Source: Brevundimonas aurantiaca
Lineage (GTDB): Bacteria; Pseudomonadota; Alphaproteobacteria; Caulobacterales; Caulobacteraceae
Length of the DNA: 64,000 bases
NCBI RefSeq assembly: GCF_014199955.1
Contig: NZ_JACHOQ010000006.1
Span: forward strand, 1 to 64,000
Direction of reading: 5' to 3'
The translations under genes were made by a program, and so were the position numbers. The notes under the pieces were generated by a model. That model searched no databases and was not told where the DNA came from. It saw only the letters and a program-made list of their open reading frames with translations. Below are positions 1-7,335 of the stretch, one piece after another; position 1 is the first letter of the stretch; each line of letters begins with the position of its first letter.

Positions 1-29
1 TGCTCTTCCGTGAACCGTGATCGCTTCAT
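1..29 (-). CDS. IS3-family transposase OrfA, first nine codons only
   Basis: The ATG at 29 on the minus strand is followed by MKRSRFTEE and the start of a Gln codon at the window edge. In IS3-family elements OrfA carries the helix-turn-helix that binds the IS ends, and it is joined by frameshifting to the DDE catalytic OrfB. Only the N-terminus lies in the window. The ribosome binding site AAAGGACGG lies 6 to 8 bases upstream. Confidence 0.75.
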
Positions 30-88
30 TCTGTCCGTCCTTTCGAGGGGCGGACTCTAGCTATTCCTGGAGGAGTTTCAGGGGGTCA
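1..88 (-). mobile_element. End of an IS3-family insertion sequence (IS407/IS51-like), partial
   Basis: Read on the minus strand, the sequence from 88 down begins TGACCCCCTGAAACTCC, which has the TG end and C-run typical of IS3-family termini. About 60 bp further in, a ribosome binding site (AAAGGACGG) precedes an ORF starting MKRSRFTEE, the classic OrfA start of this family. The element runs off the left edge of the window, so the second end, the orfB part and the target duplication cannot be seen. The TGA at the IS tip supplies the stop codon of the receptor gene it interrupts. Confidence 0.8.
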
Positions 89-1297
89 CGTCACGCCGTC
101 CACGGCCAGAGTGGCCTGGGTGGTGACGCGCTCGAAATCGATCGTGGAATAGGACAGATCGGAGTTGAAACGTCCGAAGGTGAAGGACGTCTGGCCAGCG
201 GCCGCCATCTGCTGCTTGATCGTGGACGACAAGAAGGCGTTGTCGATGCTGATCGTCAGATCGCCGCGATCGTGATCGCCGAACCAGACATAGTCGTTCC
301 ACATCCGCGAGTGACGGACGTCAGCCGTGACCCGCAGCTTGTCATTGATCTCATAGACGGCGCTGGCCAGCCCGGTGTAGCGGCGCTGCGGCGTGACCAA
401 CGGGCTGAGATCGTCATTGGACGGACCTTCGCCGCCGATCGAGTTGGTCCCGCTGACTGTGCCGTAATCGAAAGGCCGAAGCGTGCCGTCCGGGTTAAAC
501 ACCTTACCGCGGTTCACGCCCGACAGGATCAGACCGCCGTAAGCGGCGTTGGCGAAGCCGACGTCCGGCTGCAGGGCGCCGTTGACGGTGGCCCATCGGC
601 CGATATTCGGGCGCGACGCTTTGGGGATGACGCCTTCGTTGTCCAGGTATTCGCCGCCGATGACGAAATGGCCGCGCCCGTTGGCGAAGTCCGCGCCCCA
701 GGCGCCTTCGAACCGTTGCTGCTCAGCGTCGTCGTAGGAGGACACGCCGTATTCGGCGCCCAGCTTGCCGCCGGTGAAATAGCGATCAATGCCGATGTTC
801 ACTACGCCGGCGACGGCGCCTGAGCCCCAGGCGGCCGATGCGCCGCCCGTAACCACGTCGACGCTCTTGACCAGCACCGACGGCACGGCGTTCAGATCGT
901 TCTCGCTGGACACGCGACGCCCATCGATCAGGACCAGGGTCCGGTTGATGCCCAGGCCGCGCAGATCGACCGGCGCATTGCCCGCACCGGTGTTGGTGCC
1001 GGTCGTCTGGGCCGATGTGGTGGCGCGGAATTGAGGCATATCGTTGAGGGCGGCGGCGATATTCGGCCGCGCGCCGACCGACAGATCCTCGGCGGAAAGA
1101 TGGATGGTCGGCGTCGGCGCCTCGAAGCCGGCGCGGTCGATCCGCGAGGCGGTGACGACGATGTCATCGACCGAGGCCGCATCCTCTGGGGCGCCCACCT
1201 CCTGGGCATGGACAGAGGTGGCGCAGGCCATCAGCGCGATGGCGCTGCAATAATAGGTCAGGTTACGATTAAGACGAGACAAAGCGAGATTCCTCAT
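86..1297 (-). pseudogene. TonB-dependent receptor, 3' part removed by IS insertion
   Basis: The 403-residue product has a signal peptide (cleavage near VHAQ), the motif DDIVVTASR that precedes TonB plug domains, a plug with LRGLG and VLIDGRRV, and the first strands of the beta-barrel. Full receptors of this class are about 900 to 1000 residues, so more than half of the barrel is missing. The reading frame ends in a TGA that belongs to the IS tip at 86-88, so the truncation is due to the insertion. The product cannot form a complete outer-membrane barrel. The intact gene would have imported a ligand across the outer membrane, and the glycine riboswitch in its leader hints at an amino acid or peptide-related substrate (inference). 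Confidence 0.9.
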
Positions 1298-1361
1298 GGC
1301 GATGACGCCCCTCCCCAGGGTTGCCCAATGCGACCGGCGCTCTGCGGCGCCCGTTCGCCCC

Positions 1362-1546
1362 CGCTGTCATTGGGCCTGAGAGCTTCAGGCCGTTCGCCGA
1401 CCCTTTCTCCTTCGGCGAGGCCGCATCCCCCGGATTCGACCTTCTCTCCAGCGTTCCTTCAGCAAGACGGTCCGTTTGCCTGAGCGTTTCCGGGGCGGTT
1501 GCGCCTTCGGCGTCGGCGGGAACCGATCTCTCCCGCCTTGCTGAAG
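1362..1546 (-). promoter_or_regulatory. Tandem glycine riboswitch (two aptamers) in the TonB receptor leader
   Basis: On the minus strand, aptamer 1 (1546 to 1457) has a 14-bp P1 stem (CTTCAGCAAGGCGG with CCGTCTTGCTGAAG, one G-U pair), the GGGAGAG segment, CGCCGAAGGCGCAA and CGCTCAGGCAAACGGACCG. Aptamer 2 (1453 to 1362) has CTGGAGAGA, CGCCGAAGGAGAAAGG and GCTCTCAGGCCCAATGACAG. These match the conserved glycine aptamer core (RF00504 family), and the short linker gives the usual cooperative tandem. A TTGACA at 1577-1572 could be the -35 box of a promoter starting just upstream of aptamer 1. Downstream, CATTGGG (1330-1324) can pair with CCCAATG (1374-1368) of aptamer 2, a likely expression platform. 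No U-tract follows, so translational control is more likely than termination. Confidence 0.93.
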
Positions 1547-1751
1547 CGAGTAAGATCGACCAACCGATGACTGTCAAATCGGCTTGTTTCGCACGTATAA
1601 TGCTTTTATTTTCCGAGTTCTGCAATAACATGCCGATTTTGAAGCGCGTCAGTCGCTTGTGGCCGAGCGATTAACGGTCGCCGCACGATCGGTGAAAGCG
1701 AGGTGACAGAAACACCGCCCCCGGAAGAAACAGACTTATCCACAGGAAAGC

Positions 1752-2843
1752 CTAGGGCGCCCTAGGGTCGTCCGGAGCCCGTTCCGCCGCCTGCATGGCG
1801 GCCCGCCAACGCTGCAGAAGCGCCTCGCGACGCGCCTGATCGAGATTGGCGAGTAAGGCCGGTCCCACACGGACCGGCCGAGCGCCGGGGATAGAGGCGC
1901 GACGCTCGGTAAGAATGTCGTCGCGAGCTGGGCGGACCCCCAGGCCGGCGATGATCCTTTGCCCTTCACGCGATAAAAGAAAATCCAGAAAAAGCCGGGC
2001 GGCGTTGGGGTGGGCCGCGTTGCGGGGTATGAAGGCCACGCGCGAGACGGACAGATGATAGTCCTCTGGCGTAACCAGGCCGATATCGGGCGCCCGGGCG
2101 ACCCACGACGCCCCGTAAGACTGGTTCATATTGTAGGCGAAGGCCATGCGGCCCTCAGCCAGTTGGCCCATCATCCTTTGGCCGGACGTATCGGCACGCG
2201 GATGAGTAGACCCCAGGGCAGTCATCAGGGCCCAAGCGTCGGGATAGATCTGGATGTCGGCCGACAGTTGCAGAAGCGCCACCCCGCTGCGTTCGGCGTC
2301 ATACAGGGTGACCCGGCGGAAAAACCGGTCCGCGTCGGTAGACAGCCGTTCGAGCAGTTGGGCGTGGCTGCGCGGCACGATCTCCGACGGCAACCGCCTG
2401 CGATTATAGGCGAAGACGACGGGCTCGGCCGTCACACCGAACGCCTGGTCTCGCCAGACCGAGCCGTCCGGCATGGCCGCCCGATGCGGCGATCGATAAA
2501 CTTGGGCGTAGCCGTCATTGATCAGCTTGACCTGCACGTCCATCGCTGTGCTCCAGACCAGATCCGGCCCCTCCAGTCCGGAGGCGGCGCGGGACTGGAC
2601 TCGGTTCGCGATCAGAGTCGAGTTGATGTCCTCGAGCCGCACCGCGATCTCGGGCCAGCGCCGTTGAAACGCCGCCAGCACAGGCCCCATCAGGCTAGTG
2701 TTCGTGAGGATGTGCAGCCCGCCCTCGCGCCTGGCCAGCCATCGGACGCGGGGCGCCGTCGCGACCCCGTCCGGCTCGCCCGCGCAGGCCGAAACCCCCG
2801 CCCCCGCGAGTCCGAGAAGCAGATGTCGGCGGTCCGTCTTCAC
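1752..2843 (-). CDS. ABC transporter substrate-binding lipoprotein (family 1 solute-binding protein)
   Basis: A 363-residue periplasmic binding protein. The N-terminus has DRRHLLLG, a short hydrophobic stretch and a lipobox VSAC near residue 20, so it is probably lipid-anchored. The remainder resembles AfuA/PgtC-type extracellular solute-binding proteins (segments such as SLMGPVLAAFQRRWP and LFLDFLLSREGQRII are typical). It is divergent from a two-component system with only 53 bp between the starts. In TctDE- and PgtABC-like systems the binding protein senses the solute for the kinase, so a sensory role is as likely as transport. No permease or ATPase genes are adjacent. The ligand is unknown. 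Confidence 0.8.
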   Translation of the reverse strand: MKTDRRHLLLGLAGAGVSACAGEPDGVATAPRVRWLARREGGLHILTNTSLMGPVLAAFQRRWPEIAVRLEDINSTLIANRVQSRAASGLEGPDLVWSTAMDVQVKLINDGYAQVYRSPHRAAMPDGSVWRDQAFGVTAEPVVFAYNRRRLPSEIVPRSHAQLLERLSTDADRFFRRVTLYDAERSGVALLQLSADIQIYPDAWALMTALGSTHPRADTSGQRMMGQLAEGRMAFAYNMNQSYGASWVARAPDIGLVTPEDYHLSVSRVAFIPRNAAHPNAARLFLDFLLSREGQRIIAGLGVRPARDDILTERRASIPGARPVRVGPALLANLDQARREALLQRWRAAMQAAERAPDDPRAP

Positions 2844-2896
2844 CGGGGCGGGTTTCCCGCTATTGTACCGCTCATGATCCGCTCCTTCGCATCGCC

Positions 2897-3559
2897 ATGA
2901 GAATACTGGTCGTCGAGGATGACAAGGCGCTTCAGCATTCGCTCGAGGCCAGCCTTCTGGCGGTCGGTTTCGAACTCCGCTCCACCGACAGCGGGGACCA
3001 AGCCCTTCATCTGGAAGCGACGGAGCGGTTCGACGCCGCCGTGTTGGACATCGGCCTTCCCGACATCGACGGTTTCGAGGTCCTGAAGGCCTTCAGACGG
3101 CGGGGATCGCAGACGCCCGTCCTCATGCTGACCGCGCGCGACGCCCTGGGCGACCGGGTGGCGGGACTGGATTTCGGCGCTGATGACTATCTCGTCAAAC
3201 CCTTCGCCCCTTCGGAACTGATCGCCCGATTGAGAGCGATCGTGCGTCGACGCCAGGGTCGGGCGGCGGGCGCCGCGATCGTCGGCTCACTGGTCTGCGA
3301 CTGGGACGCCGGCCGGGCCCAGGTCAATGACCGGGAGCTGTCGCTCCGTCCGCGCGAATGGGCGGCCCTGCGCGTTCTGGCCTCGCGCGCTGGCCAGGTG
3401 GTGGATCGGGAGTTGTTGGCGGCCGAAGTCTTTCCGCAGGATGAGGCTCCCTCGCTCAACGCCCTGGAGATCCATGTCGGTCGGCTGAGGCGCCAGTTGC
3501 AGCCTGACGGCCCCGCCGTGACCAATATCCGCGGTCGCGGCTATCGTCTCGATCCATGA
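2897..3559 (+). CDS. OmpR/PhoB-family response regulator (TctD-like)
   Basis: This 220-residue protein has a receiver domain (about 1-115) with acidic pair D8-D9, phosphoacceptor D51 in VLDIGLP, T79 and K101 in VKPF. A winged-helix DNA-binding domain follows (about 130-218), ending ALEIHVGRLRRQL and IRGRGYRLDP. It should bind DNA after phosphorylation by the kinase encoded immediately downstream, with which its stop codon overlaps (ATGA at 3556-3559). The closest described group by layout is TctD, which controls carboxylate uptake. The divergent binding-protein gene is a probable target. Confidence 0.93.
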   Translation: MRILVVEDDKALQHSLEASLLAVGFELRSTDSGDQALHLEATERFDAAVLDIGLPDIDGFEVLKAFRRRGSQTPVLMLTARDALGDRVAGLDFGADDYLVKPFAPSELIARLRAIVRRRQGRAAGAAIVGSLVCDWDAGRAQVNDRELSLRPREWAALRVLASRAGQVVDRELLAAEVFPQDEAPSLNALEIHVGRLRRQLQPDGPAVTNIRGRGYRLDP

Positions 3560-4941
3560 GCGAGGCGCCCGGCTCGCGCCGCCCCCACAGTCTGGTGACA
3601 CGTCTGCTGATCGCCCAGGTCGCGCCCCTGGCCCTGTTCGCCGTCGTGGTGCTGGCGGTCGGGGCTTGGACGGCCCACCGCGTGGTGGCGGAGACGGCCG
3701 ACCGCCTCCTGGCGGGGGCGCTGCAGACCATCCGGGAAACGGTCTCGGTCGCCGACGGCAAGGTGACTGTCGATGTCGCGCCCTGGACTCTGGGCCTGCT
3801 CGACGGTCCCGAGCGGGACGCCGTCTTCTACAGTGTTCGCGAGGGCGGCCGACTGATCACAGGCTATGAGGAGTTGCCGCGCCTGCCCGACGCCTCGTCG
3901 GATGCTCCGATCTTCGCCGACCTGTCCGTCCGCGGCGTGCCGGTTCGCATGGCCCAGCAAACCCTGACGATCCCAGGAAGACCCGCCCCCGTCACCGTGT
4001 CGGTGGCTCAGAGCCTGGACTCGCGACGCGCCAGCCTGTTGGATCTATATCGCAGCCTGCTGCTGCCACCCACCCTGCTCGTCCTGTTGGCCGCGCTTCT
4101 GATCTGGCCGGCCTTGAAGTGGGGCCTCAACTCGCTCAAGCGGCTGATCGACGACCTGACGCGCCGCCCCGGTCCCCGTGCCGACTTCGCGCCCGCCGAC
4201 ATCGACCTGGCGCCCCGCGAATTCCAGCCGGTGCTGACCGCCTTCAACCATCTCCTGGCGCGGCTTGAGGCCTCGACGTCGGGGGTTCAGCGCTTCGCAG
4301 CCGACGCCTCGCACCAGTTGCGCACCCCGCTTTCGGTCGTGGCGGCCAATCTCGATCTGCTGGCGGGCGCGCCCAGGACCTGGACCGTGCGGGAGAGGCG
4401 TCTGATCGACGACTCCCGCGACGCGGTCGCCGGCATGACCCGGCTCGTCGGCCAGTTGCTTTCCACGGCCCGGGCTGACGGCGCCCGGATCAAGTCGTCT
4501 GCCGACCTGGGCCGGGCGGCGCGGCGCGCCTTTCAAATGGCTAAGGCGCGCCGGTCCGCCCCGAACGGCGCTCTACGCCTTCGTCTTCCGGCAGAGGCCG
4601 TGGTCGTTCTGGGCGCCGAGGACCTCATCGCTGAACAGATCCTCAATCTTATCGACAACGCCTTCCACCACGGCGCGCCGCCCGTCTTCGTGCATGTGCG
4701 AACAACGGGCGCGGTCTGCGTCTGGGATCACGGCCCCGGCGTCGATGAGGCCGCCCTTCCCCGCCTCACGGACCGATTCTTCCGCGCAGCCCCCTCCCAG
4801 GCGTCCGGGTCCGGACTCGGCCTCGCCATTGTTCGCACCTTGGCGGAGGCCCAAGGCGGGCAGTTCGGCTTATCCAACCGCAGCGGCGGGCGAAGCGGCC
4901 TCGTCGGGCGACTGACTTTCCAACCCAGTGCGGAAGAATGA
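3556..4941 (+). CDS. Sensor histidine kinase (TctE-like)
   Basis: This 461-residue membrane kinase has a first transmembrane helix near residues 18-40 and a periplasmic region (about 45-160) like the 2CSK_N sensor of TctE kinases. A second helix lies near 168-188, followed by a HAMP-like linker. The HisKA box is DASHQLRTPLSV with the phosphorylated His, and the ATPase domain has an N box (NLIDNAFHH), G1 (DHGPGVD) and G2 (GSGLGLAIV). It starts inside the response regulator stop codon, so the two are translationally coupled. The divergent binding protein may present its ligand to the periplasmic domain. Confidence 0.92.
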   Translation: MSEAPGSRRPHSLVTRLLIAQVAPLALFAVVVLAVGAWTAHRVVAETADRLLAGALQTIRETVSVADGKVTVDVAPWTLGLLDGPERDAVFYSVREGGRLITGYEELPRLPDASSDAPIFADLSVRGVPVRMAQQTLTIPGRPAPVTVSVAQSLDSRRASLLDLYRSLLLPPTLLVLLAALLIWPALKWGLNSLKRLIDDLTRRPGPRADFAPADIDLAPREFQPVLTAFNHLLARLEASTSGVQRFAADASHQLRTPLSVVAANLDLLAGAPRTWTVRERRLIDDSRDAVAGMTRLVGQLLSTARADGARIKSSADLGRAARRAFQMAKARRSAPNGALRLRLPAEAVVVLGAEDLIAEQILNLIDNAFHHGAPPVFVHVRTTGAVCVWDHGPGVDEAALPRLTDRFFRAAPSQASGSGLGLAIVRTLAEAQGGQFGLSNRSGGRSGLVGRLTFQPSAEE

Positions 4942-5159
4942 GTCGTCGAAACGACAAGCCGTTCTGAAGGTGGACGCGCGCCACCGGATCGGGAGCGCCG
5001 TTCGCACCGACGGCGGCTGAAGGCGGCTTCGATCGATGTGCGGTTTAAGGCGGCTGCGCCGAAGACCCTCTCGCCAAGCCCCACCAGAGGGCTTTCGGTT
5101 TTGTCGGACAGCGCCCGTCGGCCGCCACAGCCCTGCGCGGCTTCGGTCGCTGGACCTTT

Positions 5160-5183
5160 GCTTTGTCTAGGTCCAGACAAAGC
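5160..5183. repeat. Perfect 9-bp inverted repeat upstream of the cml-like gene
   Basis: GCTTTGTCT and AGACAAAGC are separated by AGGTCC. An overlapping alternative pairing exists (GGACCT at 5152-5157 with AGGTCC at 5169-5174). It lies about 30 bp before the leader ORF, so it could be an operator or an RNA hairpin. No T-tract follows, so a terminator is less likely. Confidence 0.5.
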
Positions 5184-5213
5184 CTGACCAAGAAGACGCG
5201 GGAGGCGCCTGAG

Positions 5214-5243
5214 ATGGGTGGCACGAAGGCCTCGGACGAATAG
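5214..5243 (+). CDS. Nine-codon leader peptide of the CmlA-like exporter
   Basis: ATG at 5214 is preceded by GGGAGG eight bases upstream and encodes MGGTKASDE, then TAG. The length and pattern match the cmlA leader peptide as I remember it (MSTSKNADK): T/S-K near the middle, then A/S-D just before the last residue. In cmlA, chloramphenicol stalls a ribosome on this short ORF and frees the downstream initiation site. It lies 93 bp upstream of the exporter start with hairpins in between. The stalling function is inferred from this resemblance. Confidence 0.7.
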   Translation: MGGTKASDE

Positions 5244-5331
5244 GCCGCAACGACGAACCCGTTGTTGCGGCGATCTGCTGACCTCCACCCGGCTGATCGC
5301 CGTCAAATCCAGCATTTGACGCGAAGCGATC
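5244..5331 (+). promoter_or_regulatory. Attenuator hairpins between leader ORF and cml-like gene
   Basis: A 12-bp stem directly follows the leader stop codon: GCCGCAACGACG (5244-5255), loop AACC, CGTTGTTGCGGC (5260-5271), with one G-U pair. A second structure pairs GATCGC (5295-5300) with GCGATC (5326-5331) and GTCAAAT (5302-5308) with ATTTGAC (5314-5320). It ends four bases before the exporter ATG at 5336, so it can bury the initiation region. A ribosome stalled in the leader would cover the 5' arm of the first stem. How the two hairpins exchange is inference. Confidence 0.6.
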
Positions 5332-5335
5332 CCTC

Positions 5336-6517
5336 ATGTCCGACAACCGGCCCATTTGGGCCCACGCCCTTCCGACCGCCATCCTGCTGATGGCGCCCTT
5401 TGACCTGCTCGCCTCGCTGGCGATGGACATCTATCTGCCCGTGACGCCGGCCATGCCGGCCGCTTTGCAGGCCGATCCACCCGTCATCCAGCTCACGCTC
5501 AGCGTCTACCTCCTCGGCCTCGGCCTCGGGCAAGTCATCTTCGGCCCGCTCTCAGACCGGTTCGGTCGGCGGCCTGTGCTTCTGTCCGGCGCGCTCACGT
5601 TCGCGGTGACTTCGGGCCTGTTGGCGATGGCGGCGTCAGGCTGGGCGTTCGTCGTCCTTCGGCTTGCTCAGGCGATGGGCGCCGCGGCGATGCTGGTGGC
5701 GACCTTCGCGACGGTCCGTGACGTGTACGGCGACAAGCCGGAGAGTGTCCGGATCTATGGCCTGTTCAGCGCGATGTTGGCCTTTGTGCCCGCGTTCGGA
5801 CCCGTGCTCGGGGCGCTCGTTTCAGCGCAGTTGAGCTGGCGGGCGATCTTCTGGTTCTTGGCCGCGTTGACGCTTCCGCCCCTGATGCACGCGCTTTGGC
5901 GGTGGACGGAAACGCGCCCTTTGGGCGAAGCCTCTCGCCCACGCCCGGGCCCCATTCTCCGCAGTCGGGCCTTCCAAATCTACACCTTGGCGTTTGGAGC
6001 CGCGATGGGGTCCTTCTTCGTCTACGTCTCGACGGCGCCACGCATTCTTGTCGAAAGGGTGGGACTGTCGGAGCTTGAGTTCAGCCTCGCCTTCGCCAGC
6101 ACGGCTTTCGTCATGATCGTCGCATCCCATGCCGCTCGCCCTTGCTTGGACCGATGGGGGGTGGCGGGCGCCGTTCGGCGGGGCATGGGCCTGCTGCTCG
6201 CGAGCGCCCTGTGTTTCGGCGCGAGCGCCGCCTTCGGCGAGCCCTCCATAGGGAGCGTCATCCTCCCGTCTTGGATCATGGCGGTGGGGATCGTCCTGAC
6301 CGTGTCCGTCTCGGCGAATGGCGCCCTCGAAGCCTTCGGCGATCAGGCGGGCCTGGCCGTCGCGCTCTACTTTGCGGGCCAGAGCCTGATCGTAAGCCTC
6401 GTTGGGACCCTGGCCGTGATCCTATTCAACGGCAGCACAGTTTGGCCTCTGGCCGCCTACACGCTGACACTGCCAACCCTCGTGCTACTGGGTCTCAACG
6501 CATCACGGAAATCCTGA
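5336..6517 (+). CDS. cml: CmlA/FloR-family chloramphenicol (phenicol) efflux MFS transporter
   Basis: This 393-residue, 12-helix major facilitator of the Bcr/CflA drug:proton antiporter group has an N-terminus that lines up with CmlA and FloR: PFDLLASLAMDIYLP, GQVIFGPLSDRFGRRPVLL and FATVRD near residue 125. The C-terminal half keeps AAMGSFFVYVS and SVSANGAL. It probably exports chloramphenicol and perhaps florfenicol in exchange for protons. The start at 5336 gives an N-terminus collinear with CmlA. The 394-bp leader with a short ORF and hairpins suggests drug-inducible translation. There are no integron or transposon features around it, so it looks like a resident chromosomal version, which would distinguish it from the cassette-borne cmlA. 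Confidence 0.85.
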   Translation: MSDNRPIWAHALPTAILLMAPFDLLASLAMDIYLPVTPAMPAALQADPPVIQLTLSVYLLGLGLGQVIFGPLSDRFGRRPVLLSGALTFAVTSGLLAMAASGWAFVVLRLAQAMGAAAMLVATFATVRDVYGDKPESVRIYGLFSAMLAFVPAFGPVLGALVSAQLSWRAIFWFLAALTLPPLMHALWRWTETRPLGEASRPRPGPILRSRAFQIYTLAFGAAMGSFFVYVSTAPRILVERVGLSELEFSLAFASTAFVMIVASHAARPCLDRWGVAGAVRRGMGLLLASALCFGASAAFGEPSIGSVILPSWIMAVGIVLTVSVSANGALEAFGDQAGLAVALYFAGQSLIVSLVGTLAVILFNGSTVWPLAAYTLTLPTLVLLGLNASRKS

Positions 6518-6571
6518 AACCCAAGAGATCATCACGGATCGAACAGGCGGCTGCAGCTCAACGTCGCCAAC

Positions 6572-7087
6572 TCAGGGCGTCGCCTGCGCTTCCGTCTCGA
6601 TCTCGTTTCTGAGCCAACGCAGACCGTGATCATGGTCCCGCCGGTCATGCCAGACCTGGACAAGCGAAATACCGGCCAGGTCGATCGGCGGGGCCCCGAG
6701 GGTCAGACCGTCTTCCCGGCGCGCCTCAAGGCTTCGGCGCGCCGCCGTCACGATAAAGTCCGTCCCTCTGACAATCCGAGGGGCGACGGACCAGTGCGGC
6801 AGGGTGAAGGTCACCCGACGAGCGTGGCCCAAGGCTTTCAACGCGGCGTCCACCTCGCCCCTGTCGTCCGGCGACGCCGCCACCGCCACATGAGGTCGCG
6901 ACAGATAGTCCTCCAAGGTCGCCGGCAGACCCGCCGCCTCGTCGGCAAGACAGGCGAATTGATCAATGAAGAGATCCGAACTGCGCAAGCCCTCGTCCCG
7001 CACGCCCGGATAGACGCCCACAGAGCGCTGATGGGTGAAGCGAAGAACGGCTTGTCGCGGAACCGCAGATGACTGGCTGCACATCAA
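6572..7087 (-). pseudogene. LysR-type regulator remnant without its DNA-binding domain
   Basis: The 171-residue reading frame matches only the second half of a LysR effector-binding domain: LEDYLSRPHVAVA, a GEVDAAL segment, TLPHWSVAP and the ending LVQVWHDRRD with GLRWLRNEI. The N-terminal winged helix and the first half of the sensor fold (together about 130 to 150 residues) are absent, and I could not find them in another frame upstream. The homology starts near GVYPG. A protein without the HTH would not act as a regulator, so this is most likely decayed. It is convergent with the cml-like gene, with 54 bp between stop codons. Confidence 0.7.
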
Positions 7088-7335
7088 CCACCCTCATTCA
7101 TGGCCGACCGCCCGCGAGTCGGGGCTTCATCCTATCGTGCAGGAGCCGGTGCCCCTTCGCGGCCGCGCGTCATGAGGCGCGAGAATGACATGCGGGCCAG
7201 GCCGTGTCGCCGTGCCCGCAGAGATTGAGCCAAGAGCTTAGAGCTACAACCAAAAGGATTTGACGGTTCTCGCAAAAGGCGTGATCAATACAACGCACGG
7301 GGTCGGCGGGATCACATTCTCTTGGAGGAGACACG

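Noticed and set aside
17..823. Long rightward reading frame antisense to the TonB receptor
   Set aside because: It mirrors the GC-rich codon pattern of the receptor on the other strand and has no protein motifs or ribosome binding site.
1269..1631. Leftward reading frame of 120 codons upstream of the TonB receptor
   Set aside because: It covers the tandem glycine riboswitch, whose conserved bases explain the sequence better than a protein.
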